Shown: positions 25,796 to 34,218 of the stretch, in pieces
Position numbering within the stretch: the stretch's first letter is position 1
Layout of the letters: each line of letters starts with the position of its first letter
Assembly (NCBI GenBank): GCA_963606545.1
Contig: CAVCYP010000002.1
Span: forward strand, 3,209-67,208
Source: UBA9732 sp963606545
GTDB taxonomy: Bacteria; Spirochaetota; Spirochaetia; Sphaerochaetales; Sphaerochaetaceae
Reading direction: 5' to 3'
Length of the DNA stretch: 64,000 nucleotides
Notes under the pieces: model-generated
Database searches by the model: none
What the model was told of the DNA's origin: nothing
What the model saw: only the letters and a program-made list of their open reading frames with translations
Program-made: the position numbers and the translations under genes

Positions 25796-26673
25796 AGGCC
25801 CTCGTCCGGAATTTTGCTACCAATGGCATCTGGCTCTAGGGTGAGTAAGGTGCTGTAATAAGACAAAAGCTCTTCTTTAGCTTCCTTTCCATCTTTGAAG
25901 ACTAGGGCACAGTTGGAAAGTGCTGGGGTTGCCATTTGCGCCTTCATGATGCCAATTTCTTCAATCTTCTGGCCTGCTGTTTCAGGATCTTCTAGAATTG
26001 TCTTAATAGAATTTTTATAAGCCTCTTTAACCTTTGAGATTAAAACTGGATGCTCCTGTGCAAAAGAACTCTTAACCACAAGTACACTCATTGGATATTG
26101 GCTTTGTCCTGTAAGTTCTGTCCAACGTTCCTGAACATTACTGATAATTTTGGCATTAGCATTCTTGCTAAGAATCATGGTTACAAACGGCTCCGGTAAA
26201 ATTGCAAGTTCAGCCTTGCCTGCAATAACAAGCTGTGCCAGTTGGGCCGGAGCTGTTACGGAGTATTCTTTTTCGTATTCTTTATACAATAAACTTGCCA
26301 TGTGGTCTGGCGTTCCACCAGTTCCTGGAACATAAAGAGTGCTTGCATTAGAATTTGTGCTAACTATGCTGAGCATGCCTTCACCAATTATGGCAACTAC
26401 TTTTATTCCAACGCCTTTGTTGTAAAGCGTAGCTGCAGCATTTGCAGGAAGAGCTATCATATCAAGCTCCCCTTTGACTAATCTTGCCACAGCCTCGTTT
26501 GGAGATGGAAATACTTCTACCTGAGCAATATCGCCAAGCTCTGAACTGGAAAAACCGGTAGGGCCCTGCATAACCCCAAGTCTAACAGTTGTGGTGGTTT
26601 CTTCTGAAACCGCCTGCGCAAAACAACAGAAGGTAGCTGTAACTAGCAATAAAACAATCAAAATCTTTTTCAT
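25786..26673 (-). CDS. ABC importer substrate-binding protein, NMT1/SsuA-like
   Basis: 295 aa from the ATG at 26673, chosen because GGAG lies eight bases upstream; six earlier codons are open but have no site. A signal peptide ending FCCFAQA exports it. The mature part has the two-lobe binding-protein pattern (VRLGVMQGPTGF, GELDMIALPANAAATLYNKG, AELAILPEPFV). The NMT1-like fold serves nitrate, sulfonates, taurine or the thiamine pyrimidine HMP. No residue seen here decides among these. First gene of the three-gene importer operon. Confidence 0.85.
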   Translation of the reverse strand: MKKILIVLLLVTATFCCFAQAVSEETTTTVRLGVMQGPTGFSSSELGDIAQVEVFPSPNEAVARLVKGELDMIALPANAAATLYNKGVGIKVVAIIGEGMLSIVSTNSNASTLYVPGTGGTPDHMASLLYKEYEKEYSVTAPAQLAQLVIAGKAELAILPEPFVTMILSKNANAKIISNVQERWTELTGQSQYPMSVLVVKSSFAQEHPVLISKVKEAYKNSIKTILEDPETAGQKIEEIGIMKAQMATPALSNCALVFKDGKEAKEELLSYYSTLLTLEPDAIGSKIPDEGLWL

Positions 26674-26713
26674 TATAAAGCTCCGGCGCATATCTTAACA
26701 CAAAGGAGCTACC

Positions 26714-26742
26714 TTGTTTAAGCGCCTAGTTGATATTATAAT
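26714..26742 (+). promoter_or_regulatory. Promoter abutting the OGG1-type glycosylase start
   Basis: TTGTTT (26714-26719), 17-base spacer, consensus TATAAT (26737-26742), then only six bases to the ATG at 26749 and no ribosome site. Transcription would begin at the start codon. Confidence 0.65.
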
Positions 26743-26748
26743 CTTGCC

Positions 26749-27531
26749 ATGCAAAAGAGCCTTAAAATGCAGGAAAAAGATTTAAGCCTCAAAGATACAC
26801 TTTTAAGCGGACAATGCTTCAGAGTCAAGGAATGCAATGGTTTTTGGACGGTAAAGGCCGGAATTGGGACATCGTTCAGAACTTTGGTAGTCCGTCAAGA
26901 GGATCTTTCTCCCATCACAGAAGACCCCTTTTGGTCTAACTATTTTGACTTGGACTTTGACTATTCTTCCCTTAAAGCATACTTCTCAAAGCTCTCTCCA
27001 ATAATGGAGAAGGCCTGTTCCTATGCTCCCGGAATTCGTATTCTAAATCAGGACCCTTGGGAGGCGCTCTGTAGCTTTGTTGTCTCTCAGAATAACAACA
27101 TAAAAAGAATTATGTCGCTGGTGGAAAAACTCTGTGCTTCTTATGGTCAGGGAGGTTTTCCAACTTCCAAGGTCCTTGCAAGGGCAAAAGAGGAAGACCT
27201 TAGAGCCTTAGGTCTGGGCTTCAGGGCTCCTTATATCATTAATACTGCTAGGGCTGTAGAAGAAGGACGTATTGATTTGGAAGGTTTGAAAAATATCGGG
27301 ATTGATAAGGCGCGTGAAGAGCTTATGGCGGTGAAGGGTATTGGCCCCAAGGTAGCCAATTGCGCCTTACTTTTTGGCTGTCACAGACTGGATTGCTTTC
27401 CAATGGATGTCTGGATGAAGCGAGCTATGGCTACATTTTTTCCAGGCCAGAATGAATCTATCTTTGGACCATATGCTGGAGTTGCCCAGCAGTATATTTT
27501 TCATTATGCTCGAACCTCGGGGGTTTTATGA
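26749..27531 (+). CDS. OGG1/AlkA-family DNA glycosylase (8-oxoguanine type likely)
   Basis: 260 aa, helix-hairpin-helix GPD superfamily. The N-terminal beta domain begins LKDTLLSGQCFRV, as in OGG1 relatives. The catalytic region reads KGIGPKVANCALLFG followed by FPMDVWMKR: a Lys in the hairpin at the place of human OGG1 Lys249 and the Asp equivalent to Asp268. Both present suggests a bifunctional glycosylase/AP lyase that removes oxidised purines. SQNNNIKRI in the helical core also fits the family. The transcript appears leaderless. It overlaps the YhcH gene by four bases (ATGA). Confidence 0.87.
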   Translation: MQKSLKMQEKDLSLKDTLLSGQCFRVKECNGFWTVKAGIGTSFRTLVVRQEDLSPITEDPFWSNYFDLDFDYSSLKAYFSKLSPIMEKACSYAPGIRILNQDPWEALCSFVVSQNNNIKRIMSLVEKLCASYGQGGFPTSKVLARAKEEDLRALGLGFRAPYIINTARAVEEGRIDLEGLKNIGIDKAREELMAVKGIGPKVANCALLFGCHRLDCFPMDVWMKRAMATFFPGQNESIFGPYAGVAQQYIFHYARTSGVL

Positions 27532-27974
27532 TTTTCGATACTTTAGATCAGCTTGAGATGTATATTCCACTTTTGCCCGCACTTCGCGTAATAGCAGATG
27601 TCATGGATCATGACGATGTCTACGACAAAGAACCTGGCACTTACACTACCTACGACTCCAAAGTCAGCTACACAGTGATGGAGTATAAGACCTCTCTGTC
27701 TCGCCAGTTTGAGTTCCACAAAGCCCATACCAGCGTGCAGATTGTCCTCAAAGGCCAAGAATTGATGAGCACTACCTGGCGTGAGCTCAAACAGCAGTGC
27801 AACACCTTCAACGCAGCTGCAGATGTAGGCTTTTTGGACGCAGAGCCAATTTCCGTTCTTCAAGCCACCCAGGGCCGTTTTGCCATTTTCTTCCCCGGCG
27901 AGCCCCACAAAACCGGCGTCTCCTATGACTCTCCCGCTATTGTTAAAAAGGTTGTTTTCAAAGTCTTAGACTAA
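27528..27974 (+). CDS. YhcH/YjgK/YiaL family sugar-metabolism protein
   Basis: 148 aa, a cupin-like single domain of normal family length. Family marks are KTSLSRQFEFHKAHTSVQIVLKG (metal or sugar pocket with His residues), GRFAIFFPGEPHKTGV with the conserved Glu and His, and a C-terminal KKVVFKV strand. Members accompany sialic acid, 2,3-diketogulonate or evolved beta-galactosidase genes and are thought to act on sugar anomers or acids; the reaction is not settled. Translation is coupled to the glycosylase gene by ATGA, an odd pairing that may be only transcriptional. Confidence 0.88.
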   Translation: MIFDTLDQLEMYIPLLPALRVIADVMDHDDVYDKEPGTYTTYDSKVSYTVMEYKTSLSRQFEFHKAHTSVQIVLKGQELMSTTWRELKQQCNTFNAAADVGFLDAEPISVLQATQGRFAIFFPGEPHKTGVSYDSPAIVKKVVFKVLD

Positions 27975-28072
27975 CTTTGTGAAGAAAAGTGTTGATTAAC
28001 CTCAAATCTATTCTCCCGATTTTCCTGCTGCAGTATATTTGGGGCAGTTAAAAGATATGGAGGTTCACTTCT

Positions 28073-28489
28073 ATGAAGAAGATTTCTACAGCAAGTTTCA
28101 TCGTTGGAGTTGTTTTAGTAGTGGCTTCAATTGCAATGATAGTTATGGGCGCCCTCAGCGTAAACAGCCCTTCAGTATATTCTCGCACTGTAAACGGTTA
28201 CACCTACACTAAGATGTCTTATTCCATCTCCGTGACAGGTATCATCAACGGCTTCATGCTAATTCTAATTGGCGGCATTTCCTTTATAGGCGGAATGCTT
28301 TCTTTCCTCCTTGCAGCCGTAACCCGCAGCCCAAAATGCTGCAAAAAGCCAGCTACCACCAACAGCTACAGCCAGCAAGCCAGCGCCAACAGCTACAGCC
28401 AGCAGCCTAGCGCCAACAGCTATAACCAGCAGGCCAGCGCCAACACCACTTCCCCACAGCCCGATACCTGTGAAAGTATCAATCAGTAA
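28073..28489 (+). CDS. Small two-helix membrane protein with Asn/Ser/Tyr/Gln repeats
   Basis: 138 aa, ATG behind GGAGG at eight bases. Two membrane helices occupy about residues 6-30 and 55-85 with a short external loop between them. A Cys-rich joint (KCCKKP) follows, then a tail of three nine-residue units of the type ANSYSQQ(A/P)S plus a fourth degenerate copy. The repeat is also visible in the DNA as 27-base units. The tail is hydrophilic and probably disordered. No family is recognised. A strong terminator follows the gene. Confidence 0.75.
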   Translation: MKKISTASFIVGVVLVVASIAMIVMGALSVNSPSVYSRTVNGYTYTKMSYSISVTGIINGFMLILIGGISFIGGMLSFLLAAVTRSPKCCKKPATTNSYSQQASANSYSQQPSANSYNQQASANTTSPQPDTCESINQ

Positions 28490-28535
28490 CTTAGCCAAAG
28501 TTTTTGGCAGGTAATAATAGTTTTTCCCTTCCTTT

Positions 28536-28582
28536 GGTCTGCCGTCCGAACATCCCCTCTGGACGGCAGACCCCCTTTTTTC
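28536..28582 (+). terminator. Strong intrinsic terminator
   Basis: A perfect 12-base-pair stem (GGTCTGCCGTCC at 28536-28547 with GGACGGCAGACC at 28561-28572), a 13-base loop, and a T-rich run after it. It ends the small membrane protein transcript. Confidence 0.92.
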
Positions 28583-28675
28583 TCCAAGCGACAGCCTTTT
28601 ATTTAAGAATTTTCTAGCTAATAAGCCAAATTTTTGCAAAATTAGGTTTTTATACCTACCTTAGCAGTCTTTTTT

Positions 28676-28704
28676 TTGCAAATATCGGGGTTGTAAGGTA
28701 TACT
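28676..28704 (+). promoter_or_regulatory. Promoter abutting the PD-(D/E)XK-like gene
   Basis: TTGCAA (28676-28681), 17-base spacer, TATACT (28699-28704), five bases before the ATG at 28710, with no Shine-Dalgarno between them. Confidence 0.62.
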
Positions 28705-28709
28705 TTGGT

Positions 28710-29504
28710 ATGGACAAGCCATTTTATACCGTGCAAACTCTCAGAGGACTCCTCAAAAAAAGTGAATCAACCGTAATTAGGCTTGAAAATAGTCTAAAAC
28801 AAGCGCCAGAAGGTAGAATTCAAACCAAAGAAGTCAAAGGCATAAAACGATTCTACCGAATCAGGGCAGATGGTACCGCAGAATACTTAGGGAAGAATAA
28901 GGTTAATGAAATTAAAGCTTTAATTCAAAAGAAGTTAGATCATGAGCTGTTAAAGGTCACTCAAAGGGAGAAAAAAGTCCTAGAGGAGGCTTTGAAGAGT
29001 ATCGGGGTGGAGACAAGAGAGCAGGTTTGGGCTAGGTTTCCAGAGGTGCTAAAAGGCTACGTTAAAGTAGACGAAAGCGTAAATGTTGGGTATATAAAGA
29101 GTTGGCAGGAGCTGTGGGGCATAATTGATAAGGACGACGAGCACAAATTCAAGACGGCTAGGGGCGATTACGTGAGGTCAAAGAGTGAGTATATTATTGC
29201 AGACATTCTGTTTAGGAATGGGATTCCGTATCACTATGAGATGCCGCTGGTCTTGGAGCATGGCTTATTTGTTTACAAGCCAGATTTTAGTGTGCTAAAT
29301 ACTAGGACGCTCAAACAGTATTATTGGGAACACTTTGGGATGATTGATAAGAAGGCGTATTTTAACAGTATGAAGGAAAAGCTGGACGTCTATGCTGAGT
29401 ATGGGATATTTCCGGGTAAAAATCTGATAATGACGTTTGAATCGGCTGAGAAGCCACTTAGTGTTGAGCATGTGGAAAGACAGCTGAAAGAGTATTTGTT
29501 ATAA
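28710..29504 (+). CDS. PD-(D/E)XK nuclease-like protein of unknown role
   Basis: 264 aa. The N-terminal 60 residues include LENSLKQAPEGRIQTKEVKGIKRFYR, a segment I know from small uncharacterised proteins of gut bacteria. A helical linker follows. The C-terminal half has a restriction-endonuclease-like layout: SKSEYIIADILFRNGI (core helix and Glu, about residue 155), YEMPLVLEHGLFVYKPDFSV (Asp near 190), then YYWEHFGMID and a helix with Lys. These fit the alpha/Glu, Asp, Glu/His order of PD-(D/E)XK folds. It might act in repair or defence. The transcript looks leaderless, and a structured repeat begins at its stop. Confidence 0.75.
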   Translation: MDKPFYTVQTLRGLLKKSESTVIRLENSLKQAPEGRIQTKEVKGIKRFYRIRADGTAEYLGKNKVNEIKALIQKKLDHELLKVTQREKKVLEEALKSIGVETREQVWARFPEVLKGYVKVDESVNVGYIKSWQELWGIIDKDDEHKFKTARGDYVRSKSEYIIADILFRNGIPYHYEMPLVLEHGLFVYKPDFSVLNTRTLKQYYWEHFGMIDKKAYFNSMKEKLDVYAEYGIFPGKNLIMTFESAEKPLSVEHVERQLKEYLL

Positions 29505-29607
29505 GCGACTTGGGCTCGCCTTGCGTGCTCCCGGAAGTCCGCACTACAGGCCGGCTTTGCTTCGGACGCAATGCGTCTGCGTCCTCCTACCGCAAAGCTT
29601 CGAGCCC
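29505..29607. repeat. Structured palindromic element carrying a copy of the tRNA-Arg 3' end
   Basis: The first 14 bases (GCGACTTGGGCTCG, 29505-29518) repeat the complement of the tRNA-Arg 3' end at 29666-29679. The element is bounded by the inverted pair GGGCTCG (29512-29518) and CGAGCCC (29601-29607) with inner pairs GTCCG/CGGAC and GGACGCA/TGCGTCC. It is far more GC-rich than its surroundings. It could be a REP-like repeat or the scar of a tRNA-targeted integration. Confidence 0.6.
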
Positions 29608-29625
29608 CATTAATGCCTAGAAATG

Positions 29626-29657
29626 AAAAAACCGACCACGAAGTGTGATCGGTTTTT
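29626..29657 (-). terminator. Terminator of the tRNA-Arg gene, likely bidirectional
   Basis: A 13-base stem with one mismatch (left arm begins AAAAACCGA, right arm ends TCGGTTTTT), a five-base loop, and T/A runs on both sides. Confidence 0.8.
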
Positions 29658-29661
29658 GCAT

Positions 29662-29735
<74 letters not shown>

Positions 29736-29781
29736 ATTAGCAATAGGATTATAGTAAATTGCCCTTTTTTCTGCAAGTAGT

Positions 29782-31140
29782 TTACTCGTTCTTCATGGAC
29801 TCGGGCTGGCGGGTGTTCTCCAGAACGTCGCGCCACAAGGAACTTTCCGTGTCAACCTTGTTTCTAGAGGAAATGGCCACACTGATTGGCATATTCACAA
29901 ACCGATTATTCATCATGGTGGTCAAAACAGCAGTTTTGCCAGCCATTGCTGCATGAACTGCATGGGCGCCAAGGCGGGCGCAGTAAATGGAGTCATAGCT
30001 GTCCGCCGGAGCACTACGAATGATGTAGCTTGGATCAATGTATTTGACGTTGACCGGCATGCCATCCTCTTTGAAATATTTGATAATTTCATCTTTGAGA
30101 AAGAGGCCAATATCGTTGTATTTGACGTTGCCGGAGGCATCGGTTTTGCCTGTTTTTGGTAGGAGATCCTGGCCTGCACCTTCAGCAACAAGGATGACAG
30201 CGTGGCCGCGGTCCTCAAGACGCTTTTTAAGGTGGGTAAGAAGTCCGTTAGCTCCGCGAAGATCAAAGGAGTTTTCAGGAATGAGACAGAAGTTGACATC
30301 GCTCTGGGCCAGAGAAGTTTTAGCAGCAATAAAGCCACTTTCACGGCCCATAACCTTAACAAGGCCAATGCCGTTGATGGAGTTCTTGGCCTCAATGTGG
30401 GCACCGCGAACAACAGGAACCGCCATGGAAACGGCAGTGTCAAAGCCAAAGGAGGTTTGGATGAAGGCAAGGTCGTTGTCTATGGTTTTTGGAATGCCAA
30501 CAACAGCAATTTTTAGACCCCTGCGAGTGATTTCTTTGGCAATGGCGGCAGCTCCGCGGAGAGTTCCGTCACCACCAATAGTAAAGAGCATGTTAACATT
30601 CATGCGCTCTAGCGTATCTACAATATCTTCTGTTTGTTTGCCACCGCCACGGGCGCTACCTAGGATGGTTCCACCTTTTTCCTGAATATCGTCTACGTTA
30701 TCGGGATTGAGGCGGATGATAGGGTATTTGGAGGTGGGCAGGAGGCCTTGGTAGCCGTAGGGGATGCCGCTGATTTGGCGTACCCCGTAGCGATACCAGA
30801 GACAGCGGACGATTGCACGAATGACGTTGTTTAGGCCTGGGCAAATTCCGCCGCAGGTGCAGATGGCAGCGTGAACGTGGATTGGGTTGAAGTAAATCAT
30901 CTGGCGTGGGCCGGCTACCTCAACTAGGTTTGTGCTACCTGGCGTGTAGGTACCGTCTTCATGGTGGATGGTGTCAAGGCTGCTGAGCAGGCGTTCGTCG
31001 TCTGACACATAGTTTGCAATGCCGTCTCCATAGACATGGCTCATGACAATTGGAGATGGGATTTTAGCCTCTCCCAATTTCTCAACGGTGTAGTCAAGTT
31101 TGGGTGTTCCATTGACTAATACGGAATCTTCATTCTGCAT
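29782..31140 (-). CDS. 6-phosphofructokinase, long-chain group (ATP or PPi donor unresolved)
   Basis: 452 aa, about 130 residues longer than E. coli PfkA because of an N-terminal extension. Substrate and nucleotide motifs: GGICPGLNNVIRA (about residue 92), the phosphate-donor loop GGDGTLRGAA, the catalytic PKTIDND, and MGRESGFIA. In the donor loop a Gly follows GGD as in ATP enzymes, while the Lys of PKTIDND is shared with PPi enzymes. The same mix occurs in ATP-using trypanosome and plant forms, so ATP is favoured. GGAGG stands seven bases before the ATG. It commits fructose 6-phosphate to glycolysis together with fba at 52.8 kb. Confidence 0.92.
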   Translation of the reverse strand: MQNEDSVLVNGTPKLDYTVEKLGEAKIPSPIVMSHVYGDGIANYVSDDERLLSSLDTIHHEDGTYTPGSTNLVEVAGPRQMIYFNPIHVHAAICTCGGICPGLNNVIRAIVRCLWYRYGVRQISGIPYGYQGLLPTSKYPIIRLNPDNVDDIQEKGGTILGSARGGGKQTEDIVDTLERMNVNMLFTIGGDGTLRGAAAIAKEITRRGLKIAVVGIPKTIDNDLAFIQTSFGFDTAVSMAVPVVRGAHIEAKNSINGIGLVKVMGRESGFIAAKTSLAQSDVNFCLIPENSFDLRGANGLLTHLKKRLEDRGHAVILVAEGAGQDLLPKTGKTDASGNVKYNDIGLFLKDEIIKYFKEDGMPVNVKYIDPSYIIRSAPADSYDSIYCARLGAHAVHAAMAGKTAVLTTMMNNRFVNMPISVAISSRNKVDTESSLWRDVLENTRQPESMKNE

Positions 31141-31310
31141 TCTAGGCCCTCCAAAGCGTGCTTTTTTGATTACGCACGACTTATCTTAAGTATAATAAAT
31201 AAAGCTAAAGACATCCAGTGAAGTTGGGCCTCAAGGCGTACGTTTGGCGTCAAACCGGTTAAGAAATGGTTAAGAGCGTGGTTTTGTAATTTATTTTGAA
31301 AGTAGTTTTG

Positions 31311-31340
31311 TTGACAGTACCGGCCGTCACCCCCGATAAT
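31311..31340 (+). promoter_or_regulatory. Promoter of the KdpDE-like pair
   Basis: Consensus -35 TTGACA (31311-31316), 18-base spacer, -10 GATAAT (31335-31340), then AGGAG and the kinase ATG at 31376. Confidence 0.7.
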
Positions 31341-31375
31341 TAAGTGTTAGTGCTGTAAACTTTCAGGAGACTCGA

Positions 31376-32500
31376 ATGGCGGAAAATAAGGACAAGAAAA
31401 AAAAGAGACAGAAATTGCTTAAAGATTTCGCTCTTACTTTAATCACGCAAATTGTCATCAGCTGCCTTGGCGTTTTTCTCAAATTTTACTTTAACGCTAC
31501 AGACCACCTTATATCGCAAATCTACATCCTTGGCATCTTGATTATCTCGCTTAAGACCGATGGCTACGGGTGGGGTGTTGTAACATCTTTGTTGGATGTT
31601 GCCATAATTAATTTTATCTTTACCCCTCCATTCTTAGGCTGGAACTTCTCGGCCGATACAATCCCATCAGCTATAGTCTCTTTGCTTATTGCTCTTGCTT
31701 CTACCACCCTTACTACAAGGGTTCATGAGAGCGAAGTAATTAAGATGGAAGGCGAAAAAGAAAAGATGAGAGCAAACCTGCTCAGAGCAGTTTCTCATGA
31801 CATGAGAACCCCGCTTACCTCAATTTATGGTACTGCAACAGCAATTATTGATGGCTATGATGATTTAACCAAAGAACAGAAAATTCAACTGCTGAAGGAT
31901 TCTAGAAGTGACGCAGAATGGTTAGTTCGCATGGTTGAAAATCTTCTTTCTGTTACTAGGGTTTCAGATGGAAACGTTTCACTAACTAAAACTTCTGTTT
32001 CTATAGATGATTTGGTAGGCTCTGTTGTTTCTAAGTTTACCAAGCGCAGAGAAGTTTTCCTTAAGGGAGATGAACTTAGAAAGCCTATTATTTTCAAGTG
32101 TGAATTGCCAGACCATTTTGTTTCAGTGGAAGGAGATGCAATGCTTTTAGGACAGGTTTTGAGTAACCTCCTAGATAATGCAGTTTTCCATGCAGACAAT
32201 ATGACAAAGATGGGACTAAAAGTCACTGATGATAAAGAAAGAGTTTACTTTGAAGTCTATGACGATGGTTGCGGAATTCCTCCAGAGAAATTGAAAACGT
32301 TGTTCTCTGGAACCTATGCATCTGAAAAGAAGAAAAATGATGATGGTAAAAGCAACATGGGTATTGGACTTTCAGTATGCCATTCAATTATAATGGCTCA
32401 TGATGGAGAAATTATTGCAAAGAATAGACCTGAAGGCGGTGCATCCTTTATCTTCTCGTTGAAGAAGGAAAAAGATGCAGAGTATGAGGAGGAAGAATAA
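31376..32500 (+). CDS. KdpD-like sensor histidine kinase lacking the N-terminal KdpD and USP domains
   Basis: 374 aa, against about 890 in full KdpD. It begins with a charged cytoplasmic stretch, then four membrane helices at about residues 20-120 resembling the DUF4118 module, then a phosphoacceptor box AVSHDMRTPLTSIYG (His about residue 142) and an ATPase domain with NLLDNAVFH, DDGCGIPPE and NMGIGLSVC. It is coupled to a KdpE-like regulator by a one-base overlap. No kdpFABC genes lie nearby, so a potassium role is not supported by context. These truncated kinases are common in anaerobes. Confidence 0.9.
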   Translation: MAENKDKKKKRQKLLKDFALTLITQIVISCLGVFLKFYFNATDHLISQIYILGILIISLKTDGYGWGVVTSLLDVAIINFIFTPPFLGWNFSADTIPSAIVSLLIALASTTLTTRVHESEVIKMEGEKEKMRANLLRAVSHDMRTPLTSIYGTATAIIDGYDDLTKEQKIQLLKDSRSDAEWLVRMVENLLSVTRVSDGNVSLTKTSVSIDDLVGSVVSKFTKRREVFLKGDELRKPIIFKCELPDHFVSVEGDAMLLGQVLSNLLDNAVFHADNMTKMGLKVTDDKERVYFEVYDDGCGIPPEKLKTLFSGTYASEKKKNDDGKSNMGIGLSVCHSIIMAHDGEIIAKNRPEGGASFIFSLKKEKDAEYEEEE

Positions 32501-33213
32501 TGAGCAACAACAAATTTAAGGTATTGATAATTGAAGATAACCCTTTGATCATCAGATTTGTAGAAACAATTCTATCCACTGCAAACTACCAAGTAATCAC
32601 AGCTAACAGTGGAAAAGTGGGCGAAAACATGTGTTTCTCTTACAATCCAGACCTTGTTGTTCTTGATTTGGGTCTTCCTGATATTGATGGTATTGAAGTT
32701 GTCAAACACTTAAGGGTTGAGACCAACGTTCCTATTCTTATTTTGTCTGCTAGAACACGAGAGTCAGATAAGGTTGCTGCCCTTGATAGTGGTGCAAATG
32801 ACTATATTACAAAGCCTTTTGGGGTTGATGAGTTCCTTGCTAGAATCCGTGCTCTTTTGAGAAACAACGGCCACCGGGCTGAAACCGGAGACCAACCAGG
32901 CGGAAAATTCGTTCTTAAAGATTTGGCTATTGATTATGACAAACGCCGTGTCACAATGGCTGGTGAAGAAATTAAGCTTACCCAGACGGAATACAACATT
33001 CTTGCGCTACTTTCTGAGTACGCTGGAAAAGTGCTCACCTACACAGCAATTGTGAAGAATATTTGGGGCGTCAATGACTCTGGAAACATCAAGAAGATTC
33101 AGGTCAATATGGCCAACATTAGAAGAAAGTGTGGTATTGTTCCTGGAGATGAAACCTACATCATCAATGAACTTGGTGTTGGTTATAGAATGAACAATCC
33201 AGATGAGTATTGA
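32500..33213 (+). CDS. KdpE-like OmpR-family response regulator
   Basis: 237 aa. Receiver domain with acidic pocket (IIEDN), phosphoacceptor in VVLDLGLPDIDG (Asp about residue 54), Thr/Ser switch in LILSARTRESD, and conserved Lys in YITKPFG. Winged-helix domain from about residue 140: IKLTQTEYNILALLSEY and the recognition part VNMANIRRKCG, ending YRMNN. It is the output partner of the kinase just upstream (TAATG overlap). Targets unknown. Confidence 0.95.
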   Translation: MSNNKFKVLIIEDNPLIIRFVETILSTANYQVITANSGKVGENMCFSYNPDLVVLDLGLPDIDGIEVVKHLRVETNVPILILSARTRESDKVAALDSGANDYITKPFGVDEFLARIRALLRNNGHRAETGDQPGGKFVLKDLAIDYDKRRVTMAGEEIKLTQTEYNILALLSEYAGKVLTYTAIVKNIWGVNDSGNIKKIQVNMANIRRKCGIVPGDETYIINELGVGYRMNNPDEY

Positions 33214-33229
33214 TTCTTAATCTTAACTT

Positions 33230-34123
33230 TTAGCCTTTTGTCTCGCAGAAAACCTTCTTAAGGGTCATCTCATTAGTTTTCCACTTTCCATTGACTCTTA
33301 CACGCAAATCTAGTTCTAGTTTTGACTGTGGAAAAATCTTTTTGATGTCCTTAAATGCGGCAATGCGTATATTTTTTATGTTGTTACCGCCTTTTCCTAC
33401 CATTATTCCTTTCTGGCTTTCGCGCTCAACGGTTATGAAGGCTCTAATCCAAACCTTGTTTTCTTCTTCATTATATTCAAGGTCTGAGACTTCAACCATG
33501 ATGGCATGAGGAATCTCCTGAGTTACAGAATTCATAGCTTTTTCTCTTATGATTTCTGAGATTCTAAACTCTAGATTTTGATCTGTACGGGCGTTTTCAT
33601 CATACATTAGTTGACCCTCTGGGGCGTGCTTGAAAAGCTCAATGAGAATCTCGTCAACCCCGTCGTCCTCTAAACCTGAGGATACCAGTATGGTTCTGCC
33701 GGGCATATGGGTTTGTAGGTACTCTTTGGCACTTTCAATCTGCTCAGAAGTCAAGACGTCTTTTTTGTTTATACAACAGATAACCGGAACGGATAGACCA
33801 CTGAGCATATAGGATATGGCATCTTCTTCCGCTCCTGGGGTTCTGCTTGCATCAATTAGGTATAAGACGCTGTCAGTTTCTTCCAATGAGGAAGTTGCAA
33901 TTTCTTGCATACGTTTGTTGAAACCTTTGTCTGAAAGGTGATAACCCGGAGTATCGGTAAAGATTAATTGGCCACGGGTGTCTGTATAGATGCCACGGAT
34001 AGCGTTACGCGTTGTCTGCGGCGTGGGAGAGGTGATGGAGACTTTGGACTCACATATGGTGTTGACCAGCGTGGATTTTCCGGCCGATGGTCTTCCAATT
34101 ATTGCAACTGAAGCACATTTCAT
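33230..34123 (-). CDS. era: GTPase Era
   Basis: 297 aa. It binds 16S rRNA and the 30S subunit during maturation. G motifs: GRPSAGKSTL (G1, residues 10-19), a TPQTTR switch, DTPGYH (G3), NKKD (G4) and a SSG-type G5. The C-terminal KH domain has IMVGKGGNNIKNIR (about 258-271). Length is normal. There is no Shine-Dalgarno before the ATG, but a -10 box TATACT lies six bases upstream, so the mRNA may be leaderless. That is striking for a ribosome-assembly factor. Divergent from clpP2. Confidence 0.96.
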   Translation of the reverse strand: MKCASVAIIGRPSAGKSTLVNTICESKVSITSPTPQTTRNAIRGIYTDTRGQLIFTDTPGYHLSDKGFNKRMQEIATSSLEETDSVLYLIDASRTPGAEEDAISYMLSGLSVPVICCINKKDVLTSEQIESAKEYLQTHMPGRTILVSSGLEDDGVDEILIELFKHAPEGQLMYDENARTDQNLEFRISEIIREKAMNSVTQEIPHAIMVEVSDLEYNEEENKVWIRAFITVERESQKGIMVGKGGNNIKNIRIAAFKDIKKIFPQSKLELDLRVRVNGKWKTNEMTLKKVFCETKG

Positions 34124-34129
34124 GTCTAA

Positions 34130-34158
34130 AGTATATTGTAGATTGCCAAGTGTGGGAA
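34130..34158 (-). promoter_or_regulatory. Promoter abutting era
   Basis: Minus strand: TTCCCA (34158-34153), 17-base spacer, TATACT (34135-34130), and six bases to the ATG at 34123. The -35 box is a weak match. Confidence 0.5.
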
Positions 34159-34218
34159 TAACTGATATTTTTATAGGAGCCGCTTATGGTCCAGCTTACA
34201 AGCTGAGAGGAGAATAGA

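Noticed and set aside
31376..33213. Potassium-responsive KdpDE system
   Set aside because: The kinase lacks the N-terminal KdpD and USP domains and no kdpFABC genes are near, so only KdpDE-like is supported.
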